Shown here piece by piece: positions 1 through 6,538 of a stretch of DNA of 10,932 nucleotides; within the stretch, counting starts at the first letter, position 1, and the number at the start of each line of letters is the position of its first letter. The translations under genes were made by a program, and so were the position numbers. This stretch comes from Myxococcales bacterium. Lineage in GTDB: Bacteria > Myxococcota > Myxococcia > Myxococcales > Myxococcaceae. Below the pieces are notes generated by a model. It was not told the DNA's origin. It made no database searches and was given only the letters and a program-made list of their open reading frames with translations. The stretch spans positions 1 to 10,932 of the forward strand of contig PMBV01000460.1 in NCBI GenBank assembly GCA_003153055.1, written 5' to 3'.

Positions 1-231
1 CATCACCTCAAGGACCTGGTCTCCGGCGCTCTCGCCGAGGCTTCGCAAACCGGAGCGGCCGTCGGCGCCCAGGTGCAGCAAGCGTACGCGGCCATCTTCG
101 CGCAGTGCACCATGACCGGCGAGGCGCACGAGGCGCTCCACGGCTCCCTCGCACCGATGGGCGACATGGTGACGAGCCTGGCCACGGCGGCAGACCCGGC
201 GGCCACCCGCGCGCAGCTCGAACGGTCCTAG
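1..231 (+). CDS. C-terminal fragment of a small helical protein with a CTMTGEAHEALH motif
   Basis: Reading frame 1 is open from the window edge to a TAG stop at 229-231, giving the last 76 residues of a protein whose start lies to the left. The third codon positions are almost all G or C, which supports this frame over the antisense ORF across the same bases. The fragment looks helical and alanine-rich. Its notable part is CTMTGEAHEALHGSLAPM (residues 36-53 of the fragment), with one Cys, closely spaced His and two Met. From memory, a similar C-T-M-x-G-x-A-H-x-x-L-H pattern occurs in small periplasmic proteins, some near DUF3347-type metal or cytochrome-associated proteins; I cannot confirm this. 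Metal binding is possible from the Cys/His/Met content but is not shown. The gene converges on the PAP2 gene at 418-1404. Confidence 0.75.
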   Translation, partial: HHLKDLVSGALAEASQTGAAVGAQVQQAYAAIFAQCTMTGEAHEALHGSLAPMGDMVTSLATAADPAATRAQLERS

Positions 232-372
232 CCCTGGTGATCGAGTCGTTCGAGGGCGTGCTGCGCGATGTGGCGACGTTATCGACGAGCGATCGACCGC
301 GCCGGCACGTGGCAGCGGCGCGACTCGAAAGTGGGTGAACGAGATCAACCTGCCAAACCTTGAGGGCGCAGA

Positions 373-411
373 GTCAGGGTCGCGGAGGCTAATCCCTCGC
401 GGCGCCCTGAC
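373..411. terminator. Two-part hairpin, likely bidirectional terminator
   Basis: GTCAGGG (373-379) pairs with CCCTGAC (405-411). Inside it, CGCGGAGG (381-388, one bulged G) pairs with CCTCGCG (395-401), leaving a CTAATC loop. The structure begins 7 bases beyond the stop codon of the - strand PAP2 gene and lies about 140 bases beyond the stop of the + strand gene ending at 231, in the convergent intergenic space. No T-run follows on either strand, so it is not a textbook intrinsic terminator, though that is common in high-GC genomes. The remainder of 232-372 shows no gene or clear signal. Confidence 0.6.
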
Positions 412-417
412 CTCGCT

Positions 418-1404
418 TCAGAGCCCTCCCGAGATCGCCAGCATCGTCGTCCCCGTCAAGGGGTCGAAGGCCACCGACGGGCTGATCCGAGACTCCTTTC
501 GATGGAGGTATGGAACGGCGAAGCCTGAAGCGGCGCCGATCAACAAGCCAGTGATGACGTCGGTGGGAAAGTGCACGCCAGCCTGGACCCGGGCGAAGCC
601 GGTGGCGAGCGAGAGCGAGATGCCCGCGGCGAGGAACACATAGCGCAGCTTCGACTCCGGGTGCCGGAGGAAGACCGTGGTGGTGAGCGCGGTGGTCGCC
701 GCCGCCACCAGCGCGCTGTGACCTGAGGGCATCGAGAGCTGTGAGTCGATGTTGACTCCGGTGACCGGCGACGAATAGTTGATTGGCCGTGGTCGCCTGA
801 AGGCGAACTTGAGCAGCGTCTGGACGGTCGCCGTCAGCGCCAGCGATTCGGCGATGACAAGGGAGTCGTTGATGAAGTCGCCCCACGGCTGGCGGGTCGG
901 GAGCGTCAGACTCTCGAGCCCCAGGTACAGAATGGGGACGATCAGGCTGGTGGCCAACGCGACATCACTGAAGGCGCTCCACGCGACAGACTGGCGTCCG
1001 ACGGCGTAGCGGTCGAAGGCACTCAGGTCTGACGGGTCGCAGAGCGTCGCGGCCGTCACATGGAGGCACGTGCTCCCAGCGGCGAGCGTCGGCTTGACGA
1101 GAATGTCGACGACGAAATACAGCCCAAAGAAGCCGACCGAGAGGGCTGTCTCGGCCGGCAGGTTGACGTTGTAGACCGAGAGGGTTTCCGGAGCCACCAG
1201 CGGAGCGACGCCCCCGTCGACCTCGAGCCCGCCATCCGCGACCAGCTCCGGAGCCAAGACAGACGCGACCGCCTCCGTCATGCGGGGCACGACGATGGGA
1301 ATGTCACCGCCGTCGGTCGACACCACCCCAGACAGCTCATTGTGTTGGGCCGGAGCCGTGGCGACACCGAGGGTCAGCATAAGCACTGCGCTAAGGAGAC
1401 ACAT
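418..1404 (-). CDS. PAP2-family membrane phosphatase (type 2 phosphatidic acid phosphatase fold)
   Basis: This 328-residue protein carries all three PAP2 motifs in order. K199 followed six residues later by RP (206-207) is motif 1, PSGH at 226-229 is motif 2, and R272-x5-H278-x3-D282 is motif 3. PAP2 enzymes hydrolyse phosphomonoester or pyrophosphate bonds of lipid phosphates such as phosphatidate or undecaprenyl pyrophosphate; the substrate here cannot be told. Hydrophobic segments near 88-104, 145-162, 182-198, 229-246, 254-270 and 283-299 fit the six-helix core. The first 20 residues look like a signal peptide or extra helix but lack Lys/Arg in front. I chose the ATG at 1404 because AAAGGA lies 7 bases upstream; the frame is open up to 1539, but that extension overlaps the upstream gene. 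The start lies 20 bases after the stop of the giant gene, so they are probably co-transcribed. The C-terminal 30 residues after the last helix are unassigned. Confidence 0.88.
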   Translation of the reverse strand: MCLLSAVLMLTLGVATAPAQHNELSGVVSTDGGDIPIVVPRMTEAVASVLAPELVADGGLEVDGGVAPLVAPETLSVYNVNLPAETALSVGFFGLYFVVDILVKPTLAAGSTCLHVTAATLCDPSDLSAFDRYAVGRQSVAWSAFSDVALATSLIVPILYLGLESLTLPTRQPWGDFINDSLVIAESLALTATVQTLLKFAFRRPRPINYSSPVTGVNIDSQLSMPSGHSALVAAATTALTTTVFLRHPESKLRYVFLAAGISLSLATGFARVQAGVHFPTDVITGLLIGAASGFAVPYLHRKESRISPSVAFDPLTGTTMLAISGGL

Positions 1405-1424
1405 GAGCACGTCCTTTCGGACAA

Positions 1425-4400
1425 TCAGAAGCCTGTCTGAGCAAAGAGCGGACCGAAGGCGAAGGCGAAGCGAGAGCCCCCGTCGAGCCCGTGAGCGTAG
1501 CTGAGCGACACTCCCACGGCGTCGAGAAAGCACCACCATACGCCACCACCAAAATCGACATGATAGTCATTGCCCGCGGTCGTTGGGCCGAAGACCCGGC
1601 CGTGGTCCACCGAGAGGTTCACCCCCAACGAGCTGGGGAGGCCCGAGTAGATGCGTACGACATCGATCCGAAGATCGGTCGTCTGGGAGAAGGCGACGTC
1701 TCCGGCAAACTGCTGAAAGCGGTAGGCTCGGAGGTCAGTCCCACCGAGGGTCGGCGCGAAGTAGAATGGGTGGGCACCGAGGATGCCCTCGAGGCGCGCT
1801 CGGGTGATGAGGACAAATCGCCGCCCGCGATCGATGGGGAAGGCCGCCGCCGCCGCGAGCTTGCCCGTGACCGAGAGGTCCTTGCCATGTTGCACGTCGA
1901 TCCGACCCTCCACCGACGCGTGCAGGGCGATGCCGCGCGTGGGAAGCACCAGGTCGTCGAAGGTGCTGGTCTCGGCGAACAGCCGCGCCCCGGCGAAGTA
2001 CCGCGGGCCCAACCCGCTGCTCGCGTCGGGGGAGGCGCTGATGAACCGCTGGGCCGTGGGCTCGGTGTTGATGGCCTGGCCGACCAGCTGCCCTCCCACT
2101 CGAGTCCAGGTGCCGCCGAACCCCTCGACCAGCCCGTAGCGCGCCTCGTACCAGCCCTGGCGCACTCGGTAGAAGTCGGCCGTGGCGGCGTCGGGCACAA
2201 AGCGGTCGGTGAGGCCAAAGAAGTTGCGCGTGGAGATCGTCGTCGCCTTCAGTTGGACCTCTTGGTCCATCGTCCCGACGCTCTGAGGAAACAGACCGCG
2301 GTAGTCGAAGGCGAAGCCGAGCGTGGCCGTAGCGATCGCGGCGCCGAGCTCGTGGCGGGCAGCGAAGGGGTGCTTCTTGAAGCCCTGGAGGGTGTACGAG
2401 AAGCGCCCCCCTAACCACGCGCCGTCGTCGGGGTTGAACCCGAGGCTCGGCATGAAGACCGGGAAATCAGGGTCGTGGTTTTCGTCCTGGTCATAGTCAT
2501 TGAGGCGCGACAGCTTCGACCGCTCGTCTCGAACAGTGATGGAGGAGTCGACGGTCGCGCCCTCCACGTCGTCGTAGAGATGAATCGCCCGGGCATCGAG
2601 CGGCGTTCCCCGGGTGCCATCGGCCGCGGCTACCAGGTCCTTCCCCGGTCCACCCACGAAGCGAATGGAGATCGACGTCGCGGCGGCTCCGTGCACCAGG
2701 AGCGTGTCATCTCCCTCGAGGGCGTAGATCCGCACCTCCTCGGTTTGCGCGGGATCGAAGCGGCGATCGTAGAAGGGCACTCCGTCGGAGCCCTTGCCAC
2801 TCACGGTGAGTCGAAGCACCCCACCCTCCTCGAACCAGAGGTCGAACAGGTCGTCGCCCGCTGACCCGAGCACGTCGACGCGGCGGTTGCGGATCGCGAA
2901 GAACTCGTCCGCGGCCGTGACGAGCGCGTCGCGCCGGGCCCTCAGCACGCCTGAAATCCGTGCTCCGTCGAGCGCGTAGGTCTCGGGGTGCCAGCTCGCC
3001 AGCGCCTGGTCGATGACCTCGTCGGTGAGGGCTCCCTGCACGTCCTTGGCGATGGCGAGCCAGCGGTCGCGCGAAAGCTGGTTCAGGAGAATGGAGTCGA
3101 CGTTCCGGCCGTTGTAGTTGAGCCAGCCCATGTCTCCGAAGGAGGCGGTGAAGGGCTGCAGAACGCGGGCGTCGGGAGACGCGACGCGCGCGAGGAACAG
3201 CCCGAGGCCGTCGTAGTTGGCGAACACCTGGTCTCGATCCCGCGCGATGGGTCGGTACGTCTTGCGACCATCCGCGTCGGCGATGGCCGCGAATCTCCAC
3301 TGGCCCTGGTGCCGATCCCAGTCGCCCACGAAGATGTCCAAGAGGCGAGCTCGGAGCATCTCCTCTTGATCGACGCGGTGCTTGGACGGCTTGGCGATCA
3401 GCTTCTCGATGGTCTCCTGGGTCGTTCGGAAGTGCGTCTTCCCCTCGGCGCTCGGCTCACCGACGAGAGACGCGGGCGCCTCCCCTTCCTTGGGCAGCTT
3501 CGGGCGCTGCTCGAGGAGCACCAGCTCATCGACCATGGTGCCTCGGTAGCGCCCGAGCCTCTCTTGGTCGGGCAGGTACACCAGGCGAGGCTCTGCGTGG
3601 AGAAGGCCGAGCGCCTCGGACAGTCGGGGAATCGCCAGTGCTGCCTCGGGGTGTGACGCGGTGTACCCGTGATCGAGCATCCGGTTGAGGAAGGTGGCCT
3701 GGTTCTGCGGCCACGGGAGGACGCGGCTCGAGTCCTTCGTCACGGCACGCATCACCCAGTCGTTCCCCTGGGCGTCACGAAGCTTGATCGAGTTCGTCTG
3801 GGTGCCGCCGCCGAGGCCCTTGAGGGTGAGCCCACCTCGTTCGGTCTCGAGGTTCAGGGTCTCCCAGGAAAGCTCGAGCGCGTACGCATCGCTGTAGAAG
3901 GAGCCGACGAGCGCCTTCATCACCGAGCCCATCTGCCACACCGGCACCTTGGTGAAGGTCGCGGTGACCAGGCCCTCGGGGAACGGCTTGGGCGGAGTGA
4001 CCAGCTCGACGCCTGGGGTGACGACGGCGGGGAGGCTGGCCCTGAAGAGGACCGCGTCAGACTCGCCTGACCAGAACGAGACCTCCCCCTCACCTGAAGC
4101 GTCGATCGCGAGCTCAGCCCACCCCGGAGTCGCCGAGGCGTAGTCCGAGCCGCTGGCCTCCACCGTCGGGCTGGCCGAGCGCCCCGACGTGCCCGAGACG
4201 ATCTGCACCTGCTTCTCGACGCGGAGGTACTGGAGGTTCGCGTCGTGCCCTGATGCGAGCACGTACGAGCCGTAGCGCTGCGTCTCCTGGAGGACCATGT
4301 CGGCGTAGGAGCGGACCATCGGGTGGTTCTGGTACTGCTCGACCAGGCCAGCCTGCCGCGCGAGCACCCAGATCGTCCCGAGGATCGGCGCGGGCTTCAG

Positions 4401-5123
4401 GTGCGCCTGGGCAGTGAAGGAGCCACCGAGCTCGCCGTCGCTCCGCACCGGGTGATGGGTCGCGATGATCAGCCGGCCGCTCCGGTACGCTGACAGCGCG
4501 TCTCGCAGGTGATCCTCGAAGGCCTTGCGCGTCTTCACCTCACACCCTTCGTTGGCGTGTGGATCGTTGGCCCAGTCTTGCATCCACCATTGCGAGTCGA
4601 GGAGCAACAGCCCGAGCCGACTCTCGAGCTCGATCAAGGTCGGGTCGCCGCACCCTGCTTGCGGCATCACATCGAGCTCAGGACTGTCACCGCTCGCGAC
4701 CTCGTAGGCATGGTTGAGAAAGGCCCTCAACCTTCGCACCGCCCTGGTTCCACCCGAGGCGAAGTCCTTGGCGCCAGCGAGGTAGTACACCCGGCCGCCG
4801 CGCCTCGCGAAGTCCCGGGTGGCCTCCACGTGGGCCATGATGTGGCGCTCTGCCTCGGCACGGCCCTGGTCCTCCTCGGCAGGGAGCTCCGCGTCGTCGT
4901 AGTTGCCAGTGAAGACCACCAGGTCACGCTTGGCGTCGAGCGACTCCAGGCGGCCCTTGAGGCGGCTGAACGTGGGGCTCGAAGTGTCACCGGCCGCGCC
5001 ACCGACGAGCACCACCACCACTGGGCCTGACTCCTTCTCGTGTGGCTTCGCCGAGACCGCGGCAGTGGCCGAGAGTACGAGCACGGCGCCCAACAGGCGT
5101 CTCAGGTCGAGAGTAGCGACCAT
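1425..5123 (-). CDS. Giant exported protein: degenerate calcineurin-like phosphoesterase, kinase-like middle domain, RTX-like motifs and C-terminal Omp85-type barrel
   Basis: The 1232-residue product starts with a signal peptide (1-25, cut after AVSA). Residues about 34-345 follow a calcineurin-like phosphoesterase plan: beta strand at 35-40, FTGNYDD at 72-77, YLAGAKDF at 114-121, LLLLDSQWW at 172-180, ATHHP at 221-225 and GHDANLQ at 292-298. Several expected metal ligands are absent. Residues about 425-745 hold GGGTQTNSIKL (438-448), VMRAVTKD (457-464), FVGDWDRHQGQWRF (598-611) and RDRDQVF (628-634), which resemble atypical kinases of the FAM20/HipA/CotH type; this is inference. Glycine/aspartate motifs occur at 753-760, 803-808 and 824-830. 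From about 900 a beta barrel runs to a terminal Phe, with LGGTDLRAYRFQQFAGD (1126-1142) matching the Omp85 LRGY/F-type motif. From memory, long Bacteroidota proteins annotated as metallophosphoesterases share this order. The ATG at 5123 has AAGGAG 14 bases upstream, a long spacing. Likely sits in the outer membrane. Function unknown. Confidence 0.85.
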   Translation of the reverse strand: MVATLDLRRLLGAVLVLSATAAVSAKPHEKESGPVVVVLVGGAAGDTSSPTFSRLKGRLESLDAKRDLVVFTGNYDDAELPAEEDQGRAEAERHIMAHVEATRDFARRGGRVYYLAGAKDFASGGTRAVRRLRAFLNHAYEVASGDSPELDVMPQAGCGDPTLIELESRLGLLLLDSQWWMQDWANDPHANEGCEVKTRKAFEDHLRDALSAYRSGRLIIATHHPVRSDGELGGSFTAQAHLKPAPILGTIWVLARQAGLVEQYQNHPMVRSYADMVLQETQRYGSYVLASGHDANLQYLRVEKQVQIVSGTSGRSASPTVEASGSDYASATPGWAELAIDASGEGEVSFWSGESDAVLFRASLPAVVTPGVELVTPPKPFPEGLVTATFTKVPVWQMGSVMKALVGSFYSDAYALELSWETLNLETERGGLTLKGLGGGTQTNSIKLRDAQGNDWVMRAVTKDSSRVLPWPQNQATFLNRMLDHGYTASHPEAALAIPRLSEALGLLHAEPRLVYLPDQERLGRYRGTMVDELVLLEQRPKLPKEGEAPASLVGEPSAEGKTHFRTTQETIEKLIAKPSKHRVDQEEMLRARLLDIFVGDWDRHQGQWRFAAIADADGRKTYRPIARDRDQVFANYDGLGLFLARVASPDARVLQPFTASFGDMGWLNYNGRNVDSILLNQLSRDRWLAIAKDVQGALTDEVIDQALASWHPETYALDGARISGVLRARRDALVTAADEFFAIRNRRVDVLGSAGDDLFDLWFEEGGVLRLTVSGKGSDGVPFYDRRFDPAQTEEVRIYALEGDDTLLVHGAAATSISIRFVGGPGKDLVAAADGTRGTPLDARAIHLYDDVEGATVDSSITVRDERSKLSRLNDYDQDENHDPDFPVFMPSLGFNPDDGAWLGGRFSYTLQGFKKHPFAARHELGAAIATATLGFAFDYRGLFPQSVGTMDQEVQLKATTISTRNFFGLTDRFVPDAATADFYRVRQGWYEARYGLVEGFGGTWTRVGGQLVGQAINTEPTAQRFISASPDASSGLGPRYFAGARLFAETSTFDDLVLPTRGIALHASVEGRIDVQHGKDLSVTGKLAAAAAFPIDRGRRFVLITRARLEGILGAHPFYFAPTLGGTDLRAYRFQQFAGDVAFSQTTDLRIDVVRIYSGLPSSLGVNLSVDHGRVFGPTTAGNDYHVDFGGGVWWCFLDAVGVSLSYAHGLDGGSRFAFAFGPLFAQTGF

Positions 5124-5221
5124 TGGTGGGCGGCAAGCTCCTTGAGGTCTCGCGGCGAGGGCAGCAACCGCTGTGCCATCACTGCCTCTGTTCGAGGGCG
5201 ATCGAGGCTGCGCTGGCTCGA

Positions 5222-5252
5222 AGTGTACGGCGACCTCCCACGACAGTCACAA
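5222..5252 (-). promoter_or_regulatory. Weak sigma70-like promoter candidate for the giant gene
   Basis: On the - strand TTGTGA (complement of 5247-5252) precedes TACACT (complement of 5222-5227) with a 19-base spacer, about 100 bases upstream of the ATG at 5123. Each box matches 4 of 6 consensus bases and the spacer is long, so this is only a candidate. It would allow expression separate from the START-like gene. The 178-base gap between the two genes is otherwise without a gene. Confidence 0.2.
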
Positions 5253-5266
5253 TGACGGAGTCGGGT

Positions 5267-5279
5267 CATCAGACTGATG
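5267..5279. repeat. Perfect inverted repeat CATCAG-A-CTGATG between START-like and giant genes
   Basis: CATCAG (5267-5272) and CTGATG (5274-5279) are exact inverted repeats separated by one A. ATCAG at 5286-5290 repeats the right arm in inverted form once more. The element is 22 bases beyond the stop of the START-like gene and roughly 145 bases upstream of the giant gene, just upstream of the weak promoter candidate. The almost absent loop suits an operator for a dimeric regulator better than a terminator hairpin. No regulator is encoded nearby. Confidence 0.35.
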
Positions 5280-5301
5280 GAGGCCGATCAGTCACCCACC
5301 C

Positions 5302-5979
5302 TCACCGCTTCACCACGACCTCCTCGACGGGTCGGGGCTCCTTGGAGCGGCGAATGGCATCACGCACCTGGGCCACCGCCAGTTGGCGCTGCGGCCCGAT
5401 AGTCAGGATCGCGGGCACGCCTCCGGGGTCGCTCACCGAGCAGAACTCGATCCACATGCCTCCCGATTCGACGCGGGTGAAGCGCCACGTACCGCGAAGC
5501 AAGGGCATCCTCGGGGCGCCAGCCGGGAGGCCATCGCCCGGCCCTCCAGAGTTGTACTGGATGGAGATGCCTCCTCTGGCGTCGTCCTGCCGGGTGAAGC
5601 GCAGAATGACCTCCCGGTGCCCCAACAACGGAATCACCACCACGTGGTGCTCGAGACGGACGCCTGGGCCGCTCGAGAGAATGTCTCGTCGCTCGAGGTA
5701 CCTGCTCGCGTCTGCGCCCGGCCCCTGAGACCAGACGACATCGGCCACCGAGAGCGGTGTCGCGTCGACCTGCACCCGAACCCGAAGCTCCGGCTGCTCG
5801 GTCCCTCCCACGGCTCGCGTCTCCAGCGTCAGTCCATCGGCCTCGCGCCAGACCAACTCGAAGGCAGGGACGGCGAGCGCAGGCCGTGAGCACAGACAGA
5901 ACAGCACGCCCGCGAGGACCCGCGCTCGACGGAAGCGGTCATCATCGGCACCTTCTTTCGCTCCGAGGAGGGAATTCAC
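5302..5979 (-). CDS. Exported START-like (SRPBCC-fold) lipid-binding protein
   Basis: This 225-residue protein begins with a basic stretch (15-20) and a hydrophobic core ending in PALA, so a signal peptide cut near residue 36 is likely. The rest follows the START domain pattern: a W/Y-rich early strand, YLERRDIL (94-101), a long strand region ending GHREVILRF (120-128), a turn with GTWRFTRV (163-170), then SVSDPGGVPA (181-190) leading into the final helix (about 195-213). The DPGG-P turn followed by a closing helix is typical of START proteins, which bind lipids in a hydrophobic pocket. Export makes a periplasmic lipid-binding role plausible. The start is a GTG at 5979 without a clear Shine-Dalgarno sequence, and no better in-frame start is visible, so the N terminus is uncertain. 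It precedes the giant gene by 178 bases on the same strand, and its start is divergent from the cytochrome gene. Confidence 0.75.
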   Translation of the reverse strand: MNSLLGAKEGADDDRFRRARVLAGVLFCLCSRPALAVPAFELVWREADGLTLETRAVGGTEQPELRVRVQVDATPLSVADVVWSQGPGADASRYLERRDILSSGPGVRLEHHVVVIPLLGHREVILRFTRQDDARGGISIQYNSGGPGDGLPAGAPRMPLLRGTWRFTRVESGGMWIEFCSVSDPGGVPAILTIGPQRQLAVAQVRDAIRRSKEPRPVEEVVVKR

Positions 5980-6182
5980 GATCGTCTATCAGGCATGATG
6001 CGTGCCACGAGCGGATTCAGCCCCAAGCGGGGCCTCGTTGAATTCTTCTGTCAGGCCTCAGATTCATTCGCGGAACTGCCAGGGCCACCCAAGGGTTCAC
6101 GAGCAGATTCTGTGCACTGGGGCCGACCTCTCCGTAAACTCACAGGAACTCGCCGAGGGGGCGGGTTCATTCTGGAGGCCGT
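5980..6182. promoter_or_regulatory. Divergent intergenic region between START-like and cytochrome genes
   Basis: This 203-base stretch separates the starts of two oppositely directed genes and should hold both promoters. I find no convincing -35/-10 pair on either strand. TAAACT at 6135-6140 could be a -10 box for the cytochrome gene, but nothing like a -35 lies 17 bases upstream. A short hairpin, GCCCC-AAGC-GGGGC, lies at 6020-6033. A GGAGG sequence ends about 4 bases before the cytochrome ATG. The ORFs through here read as out-of-frame shadows. Confidence 0.5.
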
Positions 6183-6527
6183 ATGAAGCGTCTCGTTTTC
6201 CTGATCGCCATGTTCTCTGTGACCGCCGCCACCTCGAGCTTCGCCGCCGACAAGAAGGTCGAGCGCCTGTGGAAGAAGAAGTGCGGCTCCTGCCACGGCG
6301 GCGACGGCAAGGCCGACACCGAGAAGGGCAAGAAGATGAAGATGCACTCGGTCGCGACCGCCGAGTGGCAGAAGAAGAACAGCGACGCCGACATCAAGAA
6401 GGCCATCAACGACGGCGTGAAAGAAGAGAAGGACGGAGTGAAGAAGGAGATGGACGCCTACAAGGACGAGCTCAAGCCCGAGGAGCTCGACGGCCTGGTG
6501 CAATACATTCGCGACCTGAAGCCGTAG
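6183..6527 (+). CDS. Small periplasmic class I c-type cytochrome, lysine-rich
   Basis: The 114-residue product has a clean signal peptide (MKRLVFLIAM..., cut near residue 21-22), so it is periplasmic. CGSCH at 34-38 is a single c-heme attachment site, with His38 the proximal ligand. Met90 in KKEMDAYKDELKPEEL is the likely distal ligand: it matches the usual class I pattern of Met, then Tyr/Phe, then an L-x-x-E-E turn before the last helix, here ELDGLVQYIRDLK (101-113). One heme and about 93 mature residues fit a soluble electron carrier. Lysine is unusually frequent (about 22 in total). The start ATG is preceded by GGAGG. The gene is monocistronic: divergent from the START-like gene and convergent with the PDZ gene, whose stop lies 7 bases away. 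Redox partners are not visible. Confidence 0.92.
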   Translation: MKRLVFLIAMFSVTAATSSFAADKKVERLWKKKCGSCHGGDGKADTEKGKKMKMHSVATAEWQKKNSDADIKKAINDGVKEEKDGVKKEMDAYKDELKPEELDGLVQYIRDLKP

Positions 6528-6538
6528 CCCTCCGCTAC
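6524..6538. repeat. Small hairpin GTAGC-CCTCC-GCTAC holding both convergent stop codons
   Basis: GTAGC (6524-6528) and GCTAC (6534-6538) form an exact 5-base inverted repeat with a CCTCC loop. The TAG stop of the cytochrome gene (6525-6527) is in the left arm and the TAG stop of the PDZ gene (complement of 6535-6537) in the right arm. The symmetry may partly follow from both genes ending in GC-flanked TAG. It is too short to call a terminator by itself. Confidence 0.4.

Noticed and set aside
105..338. + strand ORF overlapping the left-edge gene
   Set aside because: It reads in a different frame over the real coding part, with Arg/Gly/His-rich sequence and no G/C third-position pattern.
1405..1539. 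Longer PAP2 start at 1539
   Set aside because: It would overlap the end of the giant gene by about 115 bases and add an Arg-rich segment; the ATG at 1404 has a well-spaced AAAGGA.
1491..2414. 307-codon + strand ORF opposite the barrel region
   Set aside because: Low-complexity Arg/Gly/Glu-rich translation without recognisable motifs; the - strand encodes a convincing barrel with a conserved Omp85 motif.
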